Shown: in pieces, positions 19,918 to 29,708 of the stretch | Layout: each line of letters opens with the position of its first letter | Numbering within the stretch: position 1 is the first letter of the stretch | DNA from: Blastococcus sp. HT6-4 | GTDB lineage: Bacteria; Actinomycetota; Actinomycetes; Mycobacteriales; Geodermatophilaceae | Assembly: GCF_039679125.1 (NCBI RefSeq) | Contig: NZ_CP155551.1 | Span: 620,001-684,000 of the forward strand | DNA length: 64,000 nucleotides | Direction of reading: 5' to 3' | The notes under the pieces: generated by a model | What the model was told of the DNA's origin: nothing | Database searches by the model: none | What the model saw: the letters and a program-made list of their open reading frames with translations, nothing else | Position numbers and translations under genes: made by a program

Positions 19918-22719
19918 GTGTCCGAAGCCACGGTCGATGTCGCCGATCTCCGCCACCACGGGTCCAGCGGGCCCGACGACCGCGCCGACGAGGTGCCGCT
20001 GCGGGAGGACATCCGCCTGCTGGGGCGGGTCCTCGGGGAGGTGATCGGCGAGCAGGCCGGTCCCGACGTGCTGGACCTGGTCGAGTCGACCCGGGTCGAG
20101 GCCTTCCGCATCCGGCGCTCGGAGGTCGACCGGGTGGAGCTCGCCCGCCGGCTCGCCGGGCTCGACGTCCGCTCGGCCAACCACGTGATCAGGGCGTTCA
20201 GCCACTTCTCGCTGCTGGCGAACCTGGCCGAGGACATCCACCACGAGCGGCGCCGCCACCACCACCGGCGCGCGGGGTCACCGCCGCAGCAGGGCAGCCT
20301 GGCGGCCACCTTCGCCCTGCTGGACGAGGCCGATCTGCCGGCCGACACGGTGGCCGCCGAGCTGGCCGGCGCCCTGGTCTGCCCGGTCGTGACCGCGCAC
20401 CCCACCGAGGTGCGTCGCAAGACGGTCTTCCAGGTGCAGCGCCAGGTCACCGAGCTGATCCGGCAGCGGGACCGCTCCGCCGACGGTGACGTCGACGCCG
20501 CGTGGACGGGGCAGCTGTGGCGCTCGGTGCTCACGCTCTGGCAGACGGCGCTGCTCAGGCTGTCCCGGCTGCGCCTGCAGGACGAGATCGACGAGGCGCT
20601 GCGGTACTACGAGCTGTCGCTGTTCGACGTCGTGCCCGCGATCAACGCCGAGCTGCGGCGGGAGGTGGAGGAGCGGTGGCCCGGCGCCGGCCTGCTGCGC
20701 CGGCCGATGCTGCTGCCCGGCTCCTGGATCGGCGGTGACCGCGACGGCAACCCGTTCGTGACCGCCGAGGCGCTGCGACGGGCGACGACGCGGCAGGCGG
20801 AGACGGCGCTGGGCCACCACCTGGCCGAGCTGGCCGAACTGCGCAGCGAGCTGTCGATGTCCGACCGGCTGGTCACCCCGACGGCGGAGCTGTACTCGCT
20901 GGCCGAGGCCTCGCGCGACGACTCCCCGTTCCGGGCCGACGAGCCCTACCGCCGGGCCCTCACCGGGATCTCCGCGCGGCTGGCGGCCACCGCGGATCGT
21001 GTGCTGGGCTCCGTCCCGGGCGGCGGTGACCCGGCCGGGCTGCCCGCCTACGAGAGCCCTGACGAGCTGCGCGCCGACCTCGACGTCGTGGACGCGTCGC
21101 TGCGCAGCCACGGCGCCGGGCCGCTGGCCGACGACCGGCTGCTGCGGCTGCGCGAGGCGGTGGAGGTCTTCGGGTTCCACCTCTGCGGGCTGGACATGCG
21201 GCAGAACTCCTCGGTGCACGAGCAGGTCGTCGGCGAGCTGCTGGCGTGGGCCGGGGTGTGCGACGACTACGCGGCCCTCGACGAGGCGGCCCGGGTGGAG
21301 CTGCTGGCCGGGGAGCTGACGCTGCGGCGGCCGCTGGTCCGGCCGGACGCGGAGCTGTCCGCGGAGGTGCGCAAGGAGCTCGACGTGCTGGTCGCCGCCG
21401 CCGAGCAGGTGGCGCTCCTGGGGCCGCGGACGATCCCGAACTACGTGATCAGCATGTGCGAGTCGGTCAGCGACGTGCTGGAGGTCGCCGTCCTGCTCAA
21501 GGAGGTCGGCCTGCTCGACCCGGCGGGCGCCGACGGCCCCACCTGCCCGGTGGGCATCTCGCCGCTGTTCGAGACGATCGACGACCTGCAGGCCGGCGGG
21601 GCGACGCTGTCGGCGATGCTGGACCAGCCGCTGTACCGCCGGCTGGTCGCCTCCCGCGGGGACGCCCAGGAGGTCATGCTGGGCTACTCCGACAGCAACA
21701 AGGACGGCGGCTACCTCGCCGCCAACTGGGCGCTGTACCGGGCCGAGCTCGACCTGGTCGAGGTGGCCCGGCGCGAGGGCATCCGGCTGCGGCTGTTCCA
21801 CGGGCGCGGGGGCACGGTGGGCCGCGGCGGCGGGCCGAGCTACGAGGCGATCCGGGCCCAGCCCCCCGGCGCGGTGGCCGGCGCGCTCCGGATCACCGAG
21901 CAGGGCGAGGTGATCGCCGCCAAGTACGCCGACCCCGACCTGGCCCGCCGGAACCTGGAGGCGATGGTCGCGGCGACGCTGGAGTCGACCCTGCTCGACA
22001 TCGAGGGTCTCGGGGCGGACGCCGACGACGCCTACGCGCTGCTCGACGACCTCGCCGCCCGCGCCCGGCAGGCCTACCGGGAGCTGGTGCACGAGACGCC
22101 GGGCTTCGTCGAGTGGTTCCGGGCGGCCACCCCGATCGGGGAGCTGGCCTCGCTGAACATCGGCAGCCGGCCGCCGTCGCGCAAGGCCGGCGACTCCATC
22201 GCCGACCTGCGCGCCATCCCCTGGGTGTTCAGCTGGTCGCAGACCCGGATCATGCTGCCCGGCTGGTACGGCACCGGATCGGCGCTGGAGTCGTGGGTGG
22301 GTGGCTCCGACGAGCGGCTGGAGCAGTTGCGCGACCTGCACCGGCGGTGGCCGTTCTTCCGCACCGTGCTCTCCAACATGGGCATGGTGCTGGCCAAGAC
22401 CGACCTGGGCCTGGCCGCCCGCTACGCCGAGCTGGTGCCCGACGAGGAGCTGCGCGCCCGGGTGTTCGACCGGATCACCGCCGAGCACGAGCGCACCTGC
22501 CGGATGACGCTGGCGATCACCGGCGACGACGACCTGCTGGCCGACAACCCGTCGCTGGCCCGGTCGATCCGCAACCGCTTCCCGTACCTCGAGCCGCTGC
22601 ACCACCTGCAGGTGGAGATGCTGCGGCGCCGCCGGGGCGGGGAGGACGACGAGCTGACCAGCCGCAACATCCAGCTGACCATCAACGGCATCGCCACCGC
22701 GCTGCGCAACAGTGGCTGA
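19918..22719 (+). CDS. ppc: Phosphoenolpyruvate carboxylase
   Basis: 933-aa anaplerotic enzyme making oxaloacetate from PEP and bicarbonate, feeding the TCA cycle together with citrate synthase at 11.6-12.8 kb. Catalytic His161 is in [10 protein letters not shown], the block [11 protein letters not shown] is near 278, Lys595 is in YSDSNKDGG and Arg630 in [27 protein letters not shown] and LPGWYGTG lie near 765-785 and the C-terminus [15 protein letters not shown] is family-typical, so the gene is complete. GTG at 19918 gives the standard N-terminus. Its last bases overlap the start of the next gene by 8 nt. Confidence 0.96.
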   Translation: MSEATVDVADLRHHGSSGPDDRADEVPLREDIRLLGRVLGEVIGEQAGPDVLDLVESTRVEAFRIRRSEVDRVELARRLAGLDVRSANHVIRAFSHFSLLANLAEDIHHERRRHHHRRAGSPPQQGSLAATFALLDEADLPADTVAAELAGALVCPVVTAHPTEVRRKTVFQVQRQVTELIRQRDRSADGDVDAAWTGQLWRSVLTLWQTALLRLSRLRLQDEIDEALRYYELSLFDVVPAINAELRREVEERWPGAGLLRRPMLLPGSWIGGDRDGNPFVTAEALRRATTRQAETALGHHLAELAELRSELSMSDRLVTPTAELYSLAEASRDDSPFRADEPYRRALTGISARLAATADRVLGSVPGGGDPAGLPAYESPDELRADLDVVDASLRSHGAGPLADDRLLRLREAVEVFGFHLCGLDMRQNSSVHEQVVGELLAWAGVCDDYAALDEAARVELLAGELTLRRPLVRPDAELSAEVRKELDVLVAAAEQVALLGPRTIPNYVISMCESVSDVLEVAVLLKEVGLLDPAGADGPTCPVGISPLFETIDDLQAGGATLSAMLDQPLYRRLVASRGDAQEVMLGYSDSNKDGGYLAANWALYRAELDLVEVARREGIRLRLFHGRGGTVGRGGGPSYEAIRAQPPGAVAGALRITEQGEVIAAKYADPDLARRNLEAMVAATLESTLLDIEGLGADADDAYALLDDLAARARQAYRELVHETPGFVEWFRAATPIGELASLNIGSRPPSRKAGDSIADLRAIPWVFSWSQTRIMLPGWYGTGSALESWVGGSDERLEQLRDLHRRWPFFRTVLSNMGMVLAKTDLGLAARYAELVPDEELRARVFDRITAEHERTCRMTLAITGDDDLLADNPSLARSIRNRFPYLEPLHHLQVEMLRRRRGGEDDELTSRNIQLTINGIATALRNSG

Positions 22720-23815
22720 GCGCTGGTTCCTCCAGCGCCGTCCGCCGGGCAGCGGCCTCCGGGTGGCGGTCAGCGGCGCGGAGGTGCTGGCGGCCGCGCT
22801 CACCCTCGGGCTGCCGCCTGCCGCGCTCGCGCCGGCCGTGCACGACCCCCGGCTGCGGCTGCTGCACGACGACGGGCAGGCGGCGCTGGTCCGGCGGCAG
22901 TGGCACGCCGACGGGTTCGCCGAGGCGGTGGTCCTCCGGCGAACCGGGGTTCCGCTCGACCACCCGGCGGTGCGGGCCCTCGCCGCCGGATGGGGGTGCG
23001 AACGCGCCCGGCACGGCTCCACCGACCGCTGGATCGCCGTGCCGGGGCCCGGTTCCGATGCGCCGCTGGCCGACCGCTTCCGGCACCTGGCCGCCCTCGC
23101 GGCGACGCGGGTGGAGATCGCGGTGGCCCTGGCCCGCGACAGCGGTGTCGACCGCACCAAGGAGGACGGGAGCCCGTCGCTGGCCGCGGACGAGGCCGCC
23201 CACGCCGCCGCCGTCGAGGTGCTGGGCGGGCTGGGGGTGCCCGTGCTCAGCGAGGAGCGCCGCGACCGCCCGGTCGACGACGGCCGGCCGTGGATCGTGC
23301 TGGACCCGCTGGACGGCACGGGGAACTTCGCCGCCGGCCTCCCGCCGTGGGCGTTCTCCGCGGGGCTGGTGCGCGACGGCGCGCCGCTCGCCGGGCTGGT
23401 GGCCGATCTCGCGTCGGGCCGGCGGTGGACGGGGGTGCGGGGGGCCGGCGCGGAGCGGGACGGCGTGCCGGTCGCGCCCCGGCCGGGCAGCACCGTCGTC
23501 GTCCCGAGCGGGCCGGGCGGGGGCTCGGTGGCCGTGCCGCCCTCGGCGCGGCGGGTGCGGGTGACCGGCTGCACCGCCGTTGACCTGTGCCTGGTGGCCG
23601 ACGGGGCCGCGTCGGCCTGGCACGACCTCGACCGCAGCGGCACGCACGTGCACGACGTGGCCGGCGGGCTGGGCGTCCTGCTCGCCGCGGGCGGCGTGGC
23701 CCTCACCCCGGACGGCGAGCCGGTGCGGCTGGAGCCCGACACCGAGGGGCTGATCCGCTTCGTGGCCGCCCCGGACGCCGGCGCGGCCCGTGCGCTGATC
23801 CGCGCGGTGACCTGA
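22712..23815 (+). CDS. Inositol monophosphatase-family protein with extra N-terminal domain
   Basis: 367 aa. Residues about 120-367 are an IMPase/CysQ-like fold: metal-binding DPLDGTGNF with Asp198 and Asp201, upstream LSEER, and the C-terminal [13 protein letters not shown] and [15 protein letters not shown] blocks. Residues 1-115 form an extra domain with no family I recognise. The enzyme likely hydrolyses a phosphate monoester (inositol phosphate, PAP or a sugar phosphate) with Mg2+. The GTG at 22712 lies inside the end of ppc (8-nt overlap), so translation is coupled to ppc. The second metal Asp, usually in WDxAAG, is kept as HDVAG. Confidence 0.8.
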   Translation: MAERWFLQRRPPGSGLRVAVSGAEVLAAALTLGLPPAALAPAVHDPRLRLLHDDGQAALVRRQWHADGFAEAVVLRRTGVPLDHPAVRALAAGWGCERARHGSTDRWIAVPGPGSDAPLADRFRHLAALAATRVEIAVALARDSGVDRTKEDGSPSLAADEAAHAAAVEVLGGLGVPVLSEERRDRPVDDGRPWIVLDPLDGTGNFAAGLPPWAFSAGLVRDGAPLAGLVADLASGRRWTGVRGAGAERDGVPVAPRPGSTVVVPSGPGGGSVAVPPSARRVRVTGCTAVDLCLVADGAASAWHDLDRSGTHVHDVAGGLGVLLAAGGVALTPDGEPVRLEPDTEGLIRFVAAPDAGAARALIRAVT

Positions 23816-23831
23816 CCGGCCGACCGGGGCC

Positions 23832-25244
23832 TCAGCGGGCGGTGGCCGCCCGGACCGCCGCCATGAGGGCCTCCCGTTCGTGCAGGGTCGTCCGGGCCCG
23901 GCCGCGGGTGGCGCCCAGCTCCTGCTCCGCGGCGTCGATCGCCCGCCAGTCCTCGAGCAGCACCGGCTCCGCGCCACGGGCCTGCAGGGTCCGGACCAGG
24001 TCGTCGCGCTCCCCGTGCACCCGCAGCGACCCGTCGGCGGCGTCGGCGAGGAGCCCGGCCACGGTCTCGCGCGCGTCGTGCTTGTTGTGCCCGACGACGC
24101 CGCTCGGCCCGCGCTTGATCCACCCGGCGGCGTACTCGCCGGTCGACGGACGGCCGTCGCGGAGCACCCGGCCGATGCCGTCGTGCGGGACGGTGCCGGA
24201 GCGCTGGTCGACCGGCAGCCCGGGCAGCGGGGTCCCGAGGTAGCCCACCGACCGCACCACGAGGTCGGCGGGGATCACCTCGAACTCACCGGTTCCGACT
24301 GCCCGCCCGTCGCCGTCGACAGCGGTCCGCTCCACCTCGACGCCGGTCACCCGGTCGGTGCCCAGGAGCCGCACCGGCCGCGCGTAGAAGCGCAGCCGCA
24401 GCCGGGTGCGGCCCGCTGCGGGCGTGTGCGCCGACCACTCGCGCAGGACGGCGAGGTTGCGGGTGGCGTTGCGGTCGGTGGCGGCGCGGGCCTCGGTGTC
24501 GGGGTCGAGTTCGAGGTCGGCCGGGTCGACCAGCACGGTGGCCGCAGCGAGCTCGCCGAGCTCCCGCAGCTCCTGGGTGGTGAACGTCGCCTGGGCCGGG
24601 CCCCGGCGGCCGAGCACGGTCACCTCCTCGACCGGTGCGGCGGCCAGGGCGTCGATGACGTGCTGGGGCATGTCGGTGGGCTCGAGCTCCGCGGCGGTGC
24701 GGGCGAGGATGCGGCCCACGTCGAGCGCGACGTTGCCGACGCCGACGACCACGGCCGACCGGACGCCGGTCAGCGCGGACTCCACCCGTGCGCGGTCGGC
24801 GTCGGGGTGCCCGGTGTACCAGGCGACGACGTCGGTGGCGGCCAGGCTGCCGGGCAGGTCCTCGCCCTCGATGCCCAGGCGCCGGTCGAGGGCGGCGCCG
24901 TAGGTGTAGACGACGGCGTCGACGTGCGCCCGGAGCTCGGCCAGCGACAGGTCGGTGCCGATCTCCACGTTGCCGACGAACCGGACCAGCGGGTCGTCGA
25001 GGCTGCGGTGCAGCGTGTCGCGGATGGCCCGCATCTTGGGGTGGTCGGGGGCGATCCCGTGCCGCACCAGGCCGAACGGCGTCGGAAGCCGGTCGAGCAG
25101 GTCGATCGCGACCGGGACGTCGGACTGCCGGGTGAGGGCGTCGGCGGCGTAGATCCCCGCCGGTCCCGCGCCGACGATCGCCACCCGCAGGGGATGGCCG
25201 GTGGACGGGGGAGCGGGGGAACCGTCGTCGACCACGACTGGCAT
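23832..25244 (-). CDS. Ferredoxin-NADP+ reductase, FprA/adrenodoxin-reductase type
   Basis: 470-aa flavoprotein passing electrons between NADPH and ferredoxin, for example to P450s. FAD-binding GAGPAG is at 25-30, PFGLVRHGIAPDHPK around 56-70, and the NADPH-binding GVGNVALD at 168-175. The C-terminal block AAGWIKRGPSGVVGHNKHDA is diagnostic of adrenodoxin-reductase-like enzymes. ATG at 25244 is chosen over an in-frame start at 25298 because homology begins soon after. Convergent with the IMPase-like gene (16 bp apart) and divergent from the monooxygenase gene. No ferredoxin gene is adjacent. fprA and fprB paralogues cannot be told apart here. Confidence 0.88.
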   Translation of the reverse strand: MPVVVDDGSPAPPSTGHPLRVAIVGAGPAGIYAADALTRQSDVPVAIDLLDRLPTPFGLVRHGIAPDHPKMRAIRDTLHRSLDDPLVRFVGNVEIGTDLSLAELRAHVDAVVYTYGAALDRRLGIEGEDLPGSLAATDVVAWYTGHPDADRARVESALTGVRSAVVVGVGNVALDVGRILARTAAELEPTDMPQHVIDALAAAPVEEVTVLGRRGPAQATFTTQELRELGELAAATVLVDPADLELDPDTEARAATDRNATRNLAVLREWSAHTPAAGRTRLRLRFYARPVRLLGTDRVTGVEVERTAVDGDGRAVGTGEFEVIPADLVVRSVGYLGTPLPGLPVDQRSGTVPHDGIGRVLRDGRPSTGEYAAGWIKRGPSGVVGHNKHDARETVAGLLADAADGSLRVHGERDDLVRTLQARGAEPVLLEDWRAIDAAEQELGATRGRARTTLHEREALMAAVRAATAR

Positions 25245-25318
25245 CCTGACCCGGCCGGGCCCGCTCCACCAGAGCAACCGCCCGGGTTCTGTGACCACCG
25301 TCGCTCCAGGAGGCCCCC

Positions 25319-25627
25319 GTGTCCGTCGTCGTCGTCGCCACCATCACCCCGAAGGCGGAGGCGGTGGACGCCGTCCGGGAGGCCATCCTGGCCGCCGTGC
25401 CGGCGGTGCACGCCGAGCCGGGCTGCGAGCTCTACGCGCTGCACGAGGGGGACGGGGTCTTCGTGATGGTGGAGCGGTGGGAGAGCCCCGAGGCGCTGCG
25501 CGCGCACGGCAAGGCCGAGGCGCTGACCACGCTGGGCGCGGCGCTCGCCGACAAGCTGGCGGCTCCGCTGGAGGTGCGCCGGCTGACCGCCGTCCCGGCC
25601 GGCGACGCCGACAAGGGCGCGATCTAG
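25319..25627 (+). CDS. Antibiotic biosynthesis monooxygenase-domain protein (quinol monooxygenase-like)
   Basis: 102-aa dimeric alpha+beta barrel (ABM/YgiN-like) protein. VVVVATITPKAEAVDAVREAIL starts the fold (cited as VVVVATITPKAEA and VDAVREAIL), with EPGCELYALHEG, FVMVERWESPEAL and HGKAEALTTLG following. Such proteins oxidise quinols or polyketide-like aromatics without cofactor, or serve as small-molecule binders. GTG at 25319 has AGGAGG 5 nt upstream. It is divergent from the ferredoxin reductase with a 74-bp shared control region. Substrate unknown. Confidence 0.8.
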   Translation: MSVVVVATITPKAEAVDAVREAILAAVPAVHAEPGCELYALHEGDGVFVMVERWESPEALRAHGKAEALTTLGAALADKLAAPLEVRRLTAVPAGDADKGAI

Positions 25628-25651
25628 GGGCCGCTCCCCGGCGGCCGGCCG

Positions 25652-26596
25652 TCAGCGGCAGGCGTGGTTGTGGTCGAGGTCGTCCTCGATGTACTGGACG
25701 AGCGTGACGCTCCCGCCGGCCACCAGCGGGTCCTCGTCGCAGGTGTCGCGGGCGTCGTCGAGGTCGTCGGCGCCGGCCAGCCAGCTGTCGACGCCGGCGA
25801 GGTTGCTACCCGCGGGCACGTCGCCGACGATCTGGCCCCACTGCCAGCTGGTCGAGTACACGCCGACCTCGGCGTCCTCGGACAGCAGGTAGGCGGTCAT
25901 GCCCTCGAGCGTGGCCCGGTTGCGGTCGCGGGCGTCGTCGGAGCCGGTCTGCCAGGTGTTCATCGTCTCGACGTCGAGCCACCACGTGTAGCGGGCCGGC
26001 TGGCTGTCCAGGGGGACCGAGCGGGCGGCGGGCCGGAGGAACGACTCGACGCTGGTGCGCGCCCGCTCCCAGCCGTACTGCCAGGAGCAGGCCATCGAGT
26101 TGCTGCTGTCGCAGGTGCCGTAGGGCGTCCGGCCCCGGGACGGCCAGGTGGTGACCAGATCGCGCACCTGGCCGGGGTTGGCGGTGTTCAGGTACAGCTG
26201 GAGCGGCGGCTGGCTGCGCACCGCGCCCGACGAGCCGGCCGCCCAGACCAGCTGGTCGGCGAGGCAGGGGTTGGTGCGGGTGGCCAGCCCGCCGTTGACG
26301 CCCACGATGGCGAAGGCGGCGTCCTCGGGCAGGTCGGTTCCGCACTGCGGGTGGGAGACGTCGTAGCCGATGGGGGTACGGGACCGGGTCCGGACGGCTT
26401 CGTCCTGATCGGTGTCGGCCGGTGCGGCGTCGGCCCCCGTGGTCCCGGCCTGCTCGGGGCGCTCGGTGCGGTCCGACTGCTCGCTGCCTGCATCCGGTCG
26501 GGTGTCGGCCTCGGCGGCTCCTGCTGCCACCGGCGCACCGAGCAGCGCGACGACGGCGCTGGTCGCGACGACGACGGATCGCAGGGCGGATCTCAT
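25652..26596 (-). CDS. Secreted glycoside-hydrolase-like (TIM barrel) protein
   Basis: 314-aa exported protein. The N-terminus MRSALRSVVVATSAVVALL with cleavage near APVAAGA-AEA is a Sec signal peptide. An acidic low-complexity linker (about 30-72) leads to a domain starting PIGYDVSHPQCGTDLP that resembles the GH25/DUF1906-like barrel of actinobacterial secreted proteins. WWLDVETMNTW (around 203-213) carries the D-x-E pair expected at the active site of a GH25-like enzyme, and several Cys suggest disulfides. A role in cell-wall cleavage is inferred, not shown. Opposite in direction to the monooxygenase gene; the same direction as nei. Confidence 0.65.
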   Translation of the reverse strand: MRSALRSVVVATSAVVALLGAPVAAGAAEADTRPDAGSEQSDRTERPEQAGTTGADAAPADTDQDEAVRTRSRTPIGYDVSHPQCGTDLPEDAAFAIVGVNGGLATRTNPCLADQLVWAAGSSGAVRSQPPLQLYLNTANPGQVRDLVTTWPSRGRTPYGTCDSSNSMACSWQYGWERARTSVESFLRPAARSVPLDSQPARYTWWLDVETMNTWQTGSDDARDRNRATLEGMTAYLLSEDAEVGVYSTSWQWGQIVGDVPAGSNLAGVDSWLAGADDLDDARDTCDEDPLVAGGSVTLVQYIEDDLDHNHACR

Positions 26597-26639
26597 TCCC
26601 GTCCACGGTACTCCGCGGACGGGAGCGTCGTCCGGCTGC

Positions 26640-27449
26640 TCAGACGGCCTGGCAGACCGGGCACCAGTAGAGGTTGCGCCCCACCATGACCTGCGTGCGG
26701 ATCTCGGTGCCGCAGCACCGGCAGGGCAGGCCGGTGCGCCGGTAGACGTAGTGGGCGTCCTCCCGTCGGACGGCGCCGCCGCGCCGGGACCGGTCCTCGG
26801 GCCGGGTGGTGACGATGCGGCCCATGCGGACGCCGGACCGCATCAGGGTCACCAGGTCGGGCCACATCCGCCCCCACAGGTCCGCGTCGATGTCGCGGCC
26901 GGGGCGGAACGGGGAGACCCGGTGCCGGAAGAGCAGCTCGGCGCGGTACACGTTGCCGACGCCGGCGAGCACCGACTGGTCCATGAGCAGCGCCCCCACG
27001 GGCGTGCGGCTGCCGCTGATCCGCCGGTGGGCGAGCGCGCCGTCGGATCGGGGGCGCAGCGGGTCGGGGCCCAGTCGGCCCAGGATCCGCTCGACGTCGG
27101 GGACCGTCAGCACCTCGCAGGCGGTGGGGCCGCGCAGATCGGTCCACACGCCCCCGCCGTCGGGGCCGTCGGCCACCCAGCGCATCCGGAGCGCGCCCTT
27201 GGCCGGCGGCGGCGCGCCCGCCCCGGTGGTGAACGTGCCGTACAGGCCCAGGTGCACGTGCACGCTGTCGGCACCGAAGCGGGCGAACAGGTGCTTGCCG
27301 TAGGAGAACACCTCGTCGAGCACCCGGCCGTCGAGGAGGGCGGCTCCGGCGTCGAAGCGGCCCTGCGGGCTGGCGACGTGCACCGGCCGTCCGGCGAACA
27401 GCAGCTGCTGCTCCCGCGCCAGGCGGTACAGGGTGTGGCCCTCGGGCAT
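26640..27449 (-). CDS. nei: Endonuclease VIII-like DNA glycosylase (Nei2 type)
   Basis: 269-aa Fpg/Nei bifunctional glycosylase/AP lyase removing oxidised pyrimidines. The N-terminus PEGHT supplies catalytic Pro2 and Glu3; the helix-two-turn-helix segment has DQSVLAGVGNVYRAELLF; a C-terminal zinc finger is formed by Cys243, Cys246, Cys263 and Cys266. MPEGHTLYRLA matches the Nei2 group of actinobacteria rather than Fpg (MPELPE). ATG at 27449 is fixed by the catalytic proline, and a -10-like TAGGCT ends 6 nt before it. With UdgX and TatD it makes this a window rich in DNA-repair genes. Confidence 0.93.
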   Translation of the reverse strand: MPEGHTLYRLAREQQLLFAGRPVHVASPQGRFDAGAALLDGRVLDEVFSYGKHLFARFGADSVHVHLGLYGTFTTGAGAPPPAKGALRMRWVADGPDGGGVWTDLRGPTACEVLTVPDVERILGRLGPDPLRPRSDGALAHRRISGSRTPVGALLMDQSVLAGVGNVYRAELLFRHRVSPFRPGRDIDADLWGRMWPDLVTLMRSGVRMGRIVTTRPEDRSRRGGAVRREDAHYVYRRTGLPCRCCGTEIRTQVMVGRNLYWCPVCQAV

Positions 27450-27455
27450 CCGCGC

Positions 27456-27461
27456 AGCCTA
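27456..27461 (-). promoter_or_regulatory. -10-like hexamer of nei (leaderless arrangement)
   Basis: TAGGCT on the minus strand ends 6 nt before the nei ATG at 27449, placing the transcription start at the start codon. Confidence 0.5.
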
Positions 27462-27484
27462 GGCGGCCGCCCCGGCCACCGGGC

Positions 27485-27805
27485 TCAGCGGTCGACGGTC
27501 TCCAGGCCGAAGTGCGGCCGGTCGTCGTCGGCCACGAGGTCCAGCTGATCGGGGTGCTGCTGGATGTAGTGGCGGACGAAGGAGCAGTAGGGCAGCACCG
27601 TGAGGCCTCGCTCGCGGGCGGCGTCCAGGACAGCGGCGACCAGCGTCTTGCCGATGCCCTTGCCACCCATGGAGGGGTCGACCTCGGTGTGCGGCAGCGT
27701 CATCTGACCGTTGTCGACGTGGTAGCTCGCCAGCCCGACCACGCGCTCGCCCACCAGAACCTCGAACCGCCCCCGCTCGGGGACGTCCACCACCGTGGTG
27801 TCCAT
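27485..27805 (-). CDS. Small GNAT-family N-acetyltransferase
   Basis: 106-aa minimal GNAT of the YjdJ/Gtn-acetyltransferase type. The acetyl-CoA pyrophosphate loop is PSMGGKGIGKTLV (around 50-62) and LPYCSFVRHYIQQHP (around 78-92) is the conserved end of this short subfamily. Substrate unknown; members acetylate small amines or proteins. ATG at 27805 is preferred to an in-frame start at 27883, since the extra residues are low quality and a GGTGGG site precedes 27805. It runs divergently from tRNA-Arg, sharing a 185-bp spacer. Confidence 0.8.
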   Translation of the reverse strand: MDTTVVDVPERGRFEVLVGERVVGLASYHVDNGQMTLPHTEVDPSMGGKGIGKTLVAAVLDAARERGLTVLPYCSFVRHYIQQHPDQLDLVADDDRPHFGLETVDR

Positions 27806-27990
27806 CTGTCCCACCCACCTTCCGTCGTCTCCGGCGCCGTTGCCGGAGCAGGACGTACGCCTGTGAACCGTAACCCTTCGCACACGTCCGTACCGTCATC
27901 CGTCCGACGAGCCGGGAGTGGCGGGGGTTCCCGGCGGGCCACCCGCTAGCCTCTCGGGCGTCGGTCCCGGCGCCGTGCACGCCGCCGGAG

Positions 27991-28066
27991 GCCCCCGTAG
28001 CTCAGGGGATAGAGCATCGGTTTCCTAAACCGTGTGTCGCAGGTTCGAATCCTGCCGGGGGCACCA
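27991..28066 (+). tRNA. tRNA-Arg(CCT)
   Basis: Full cloverleaf: acceptor GCCCCCG pairs with CGGGGGC, D stem GCTC/GAGC, anticodon arm with loop TTCCTAA (anticodon CCT, reading AGG), T arm GCAGG-TTCGAAT-CCTGC, and an encoded CCA at 28064-28066. The first anticodon-stem pair is a T-T mismatch. AGG is rare in such genomes, so this is a minor tRNA. Confidence 0.97.
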
Positions 28067-28270
28067 GCCGGATCGCTGGTCGGCTCGACGATCCGCGTGC
28101 GTGCCTGCGCCCACCCGCACGGCCATGGCGGCTCCTCGGCAGGTGCATGCCGGCCGGTCCCTGGTTATCGTGCCAGCACGGGCGGCGGTGGCCGGGACGT
28201 CCCGGCGCGCCGCTGCCGGAGGACCACAAAGACGTAGCCGCCGCGTGCCGGCTACGGGACGGGACGGTCG

Positions 28271-29542
28271 ATGAGCTGGCACCTGCGGATGTTCCTGGCG
28301 ATGTTGCTCGCGCTGACCACCGCCGGGGTGCTGCCCGCGGCGCCGGCGCAGGCCCAATCGACCATCACCTACACCGTGACGGCCCAGGGCACGGTCTACG
28401 GGGACCTGGACCACTTCGCCCGCGTCGCCTCGGAGACGCTCAACGACCCGCGGGGCTGGAGCCTCGGCGGAGCGCTCCGCTTCGACCAGGTGGCGTCCGG
28501 AGGGAACTTCAGCCTCATCCTGGCCTCGCCGGCGGTCGTCGCCAATGCAGCCCCCGGCTGCAGCAGCGAGTGGAGCTGCCGGGTCGGCCGCAACGTCTAC
28601 ATCAACGACCAGCGGTGGCGCGGCGGGACGGACTCCTGGCCGCACGGGCTGGACCTGTACCAGCGCTACGTGATCCTGCACGAGGTGGGTCACTGGCTGG
28701 GGCTCGGCCACCGGGACTGCCCCACTCCCGGCCGCACCGCCTGGGTCATGCAGCAGCAGTCCATCTCGCTGCAGGGCTGCCGGGCCAACGTCTGGCCGGT
28801 CATCGCCGAGCGCGAGCAGGCGGCCCGCAACCGCGGCGTGTCGGTGAACTGGTCGGCCATCGAGGCCAGGTACCGGGCCCTCGGGCAGGAGAGCGGCGTG
28901 CTGGGCCCGCCGATCACCTGGGAGAAGTACGCCGGGGCCGACGGCGGGCACTACCAGCACTTCGCCGGTGGCTACGGCGGTGGCTCGATCTACTGGTCGC
29001 CGAGCACGGGCGCGCACGAGGTGTACGGGGAGATCCGGGACCGCTGGGAGGCCCTGGGCTGGGAGCGGGGAGTGCTGGGCTACCCGATCACCGGTGAGCG
29101 CAGCACCGCGGACGGCGTGGGCCGGTACAACGCCTTCGCCGGTGGCTACGGCGGTGGCTCGATCCACTGGTCGCCGAGCACGGGCGCGCACGAGACCTAC
29201 GGGGAGATCCGGGACCGCTGGGAGGCCCTGGGCTGGGAGCAGGGCGTGCTGGGCTATCCGATCACCGGTGAGCGTGGCACCGCGGACGGCGTGGGCCGGT
29301 ACAACCACTTCGCCGGTGGCTACGGCGGTGGCTCGATCTACTGGTCGCCGAGCACGGGCGCGCACGAGGTCTACGGGCAGATCCGCGACCGCTGGGAGAG
29401 CTCGGGCTGGGAGCAGGGGCCCCTGGGCTACCCGGTCAGCGGGGAGTACGACGTGCCCGGCGGCCGGCGCAGCGACTTCCAGAACGGCTACATCAGGTGG
29501 GACCGCGCCACCAGCACGACGGAGCTGGTGATCACGGGCTGA
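28271..29542 (+). CDS. Secreted zinc-metalloprotease-like protein with LGFP repeats
   Basis: 423 aa. A signal peptide (residues 1-29, ending APAQAQ) is followed by a DUF3152-like domain (about 30-190) with a metzincin-type zinc site: His137, Glu138, His141 and His147 in HEVGHWLGLGH. The C-terminal 230 residues are four LGFP-type repeats (LGPPIT, LGYPITGE twice, LGYPVSGE) with YGGGSIYWSPSTGAHEVYG units. LGFP repeats are thought to anchor proteins to the mycolate or arabinogalactan layer in other actinobacteria. Two repeats are nearly identical at DNA level, see separate entries. ATG at 28271 is preceded by a small hairpin. An extracellular cell-wall-associated protease is inferred. Confidence 0.82.
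   Translation: MSWHLRMFLAMLLALTTAGVLPAAPAQAQSTITYTVTAQGTVYGDLDHFARVASETLNDPRGWSLGGALRFDQVASGGNFSLILASPAVVANAAPGCSSEWSCRVGRNVYINDQRWRGGTDSWPHGLDLYQRYVILHEVGHWLGLGHRDCPTPGRTAWVMQQQSISLQGCRANVWPVIAEREQAARNRGVSVNWSAIEARYRALGQESGVLGPPITWEKYAGADGGHYQHFAGGYGGGSIYWSPSTGAHEVYGEIRDRWEALGWERGVLGYPITGERSTADGVGRYNAFAGGYGGGSIHWSPSTGAHETYGEIRDRWEALGWEQGVLGYPITGERGTADGVGRYNHFAGGYGGGSIYWSPSTGAHEVYGQIRDRWESSGWEQGPLGYPVSGEYDVPGGRRSDFQNGYIRWDRATSTTELVITG
28961..29134 (+). repeat. LGFP coding repeat, copy 1 (174 bp)
   Basis: First of two full 174-bp (58-codon) tandem units beginning TTCGCCGGTGGCTACGGCGG. By eye it differs from the next unit at about a dozen bases. Confidence 0.85.
29135..29308 (+). repeat. LGFP coding repeat, copy 2 (174 bp)
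   Basis: Second unit in tandem, same phase. A third copy starts at 29309 and stays close for roughly 110 bp, then diverges into the C-terminal repeat. Confidence 0.85.
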
Positions 29543-29708
29543 GGGCGCGCCCGGAACGGGCGCACCATCGGCGCTCCCCGCGAGAGGTTCGCTCCACCGG
29601 GTCAGGTCGTCGCCACCGCCGGGGGAGAGTTCTGCGGGCGCCGGCCTTGTCCTCGGAGATCATGATGTGAAACCCTCCCGATCCGGAACGGTGCGGGGAG
29701 GGGTGGCT

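Noticed and set aside
20278-24123. Very long minus-strand open frame opposite ppc and the IMPase-like gene
   Set aside because: Composition is that of a shadow frame in high-GC coding DNA, with no recognisable domain; ppc motifs on the plus strand are complete.
28200-28270. Possible c-di-GMP riboswitch before the LGFP gene
   Set aside because: ACCACAAAGAC and a small GTAGCC/GGCTAC hairpin are present, but the conserved aptamer core is not.
28961-29420. Possible CRISPR array from regular repeats
   Set aside because: Units are 174 bp, tandem without spacers, and in frame with LGFP protein repeats.
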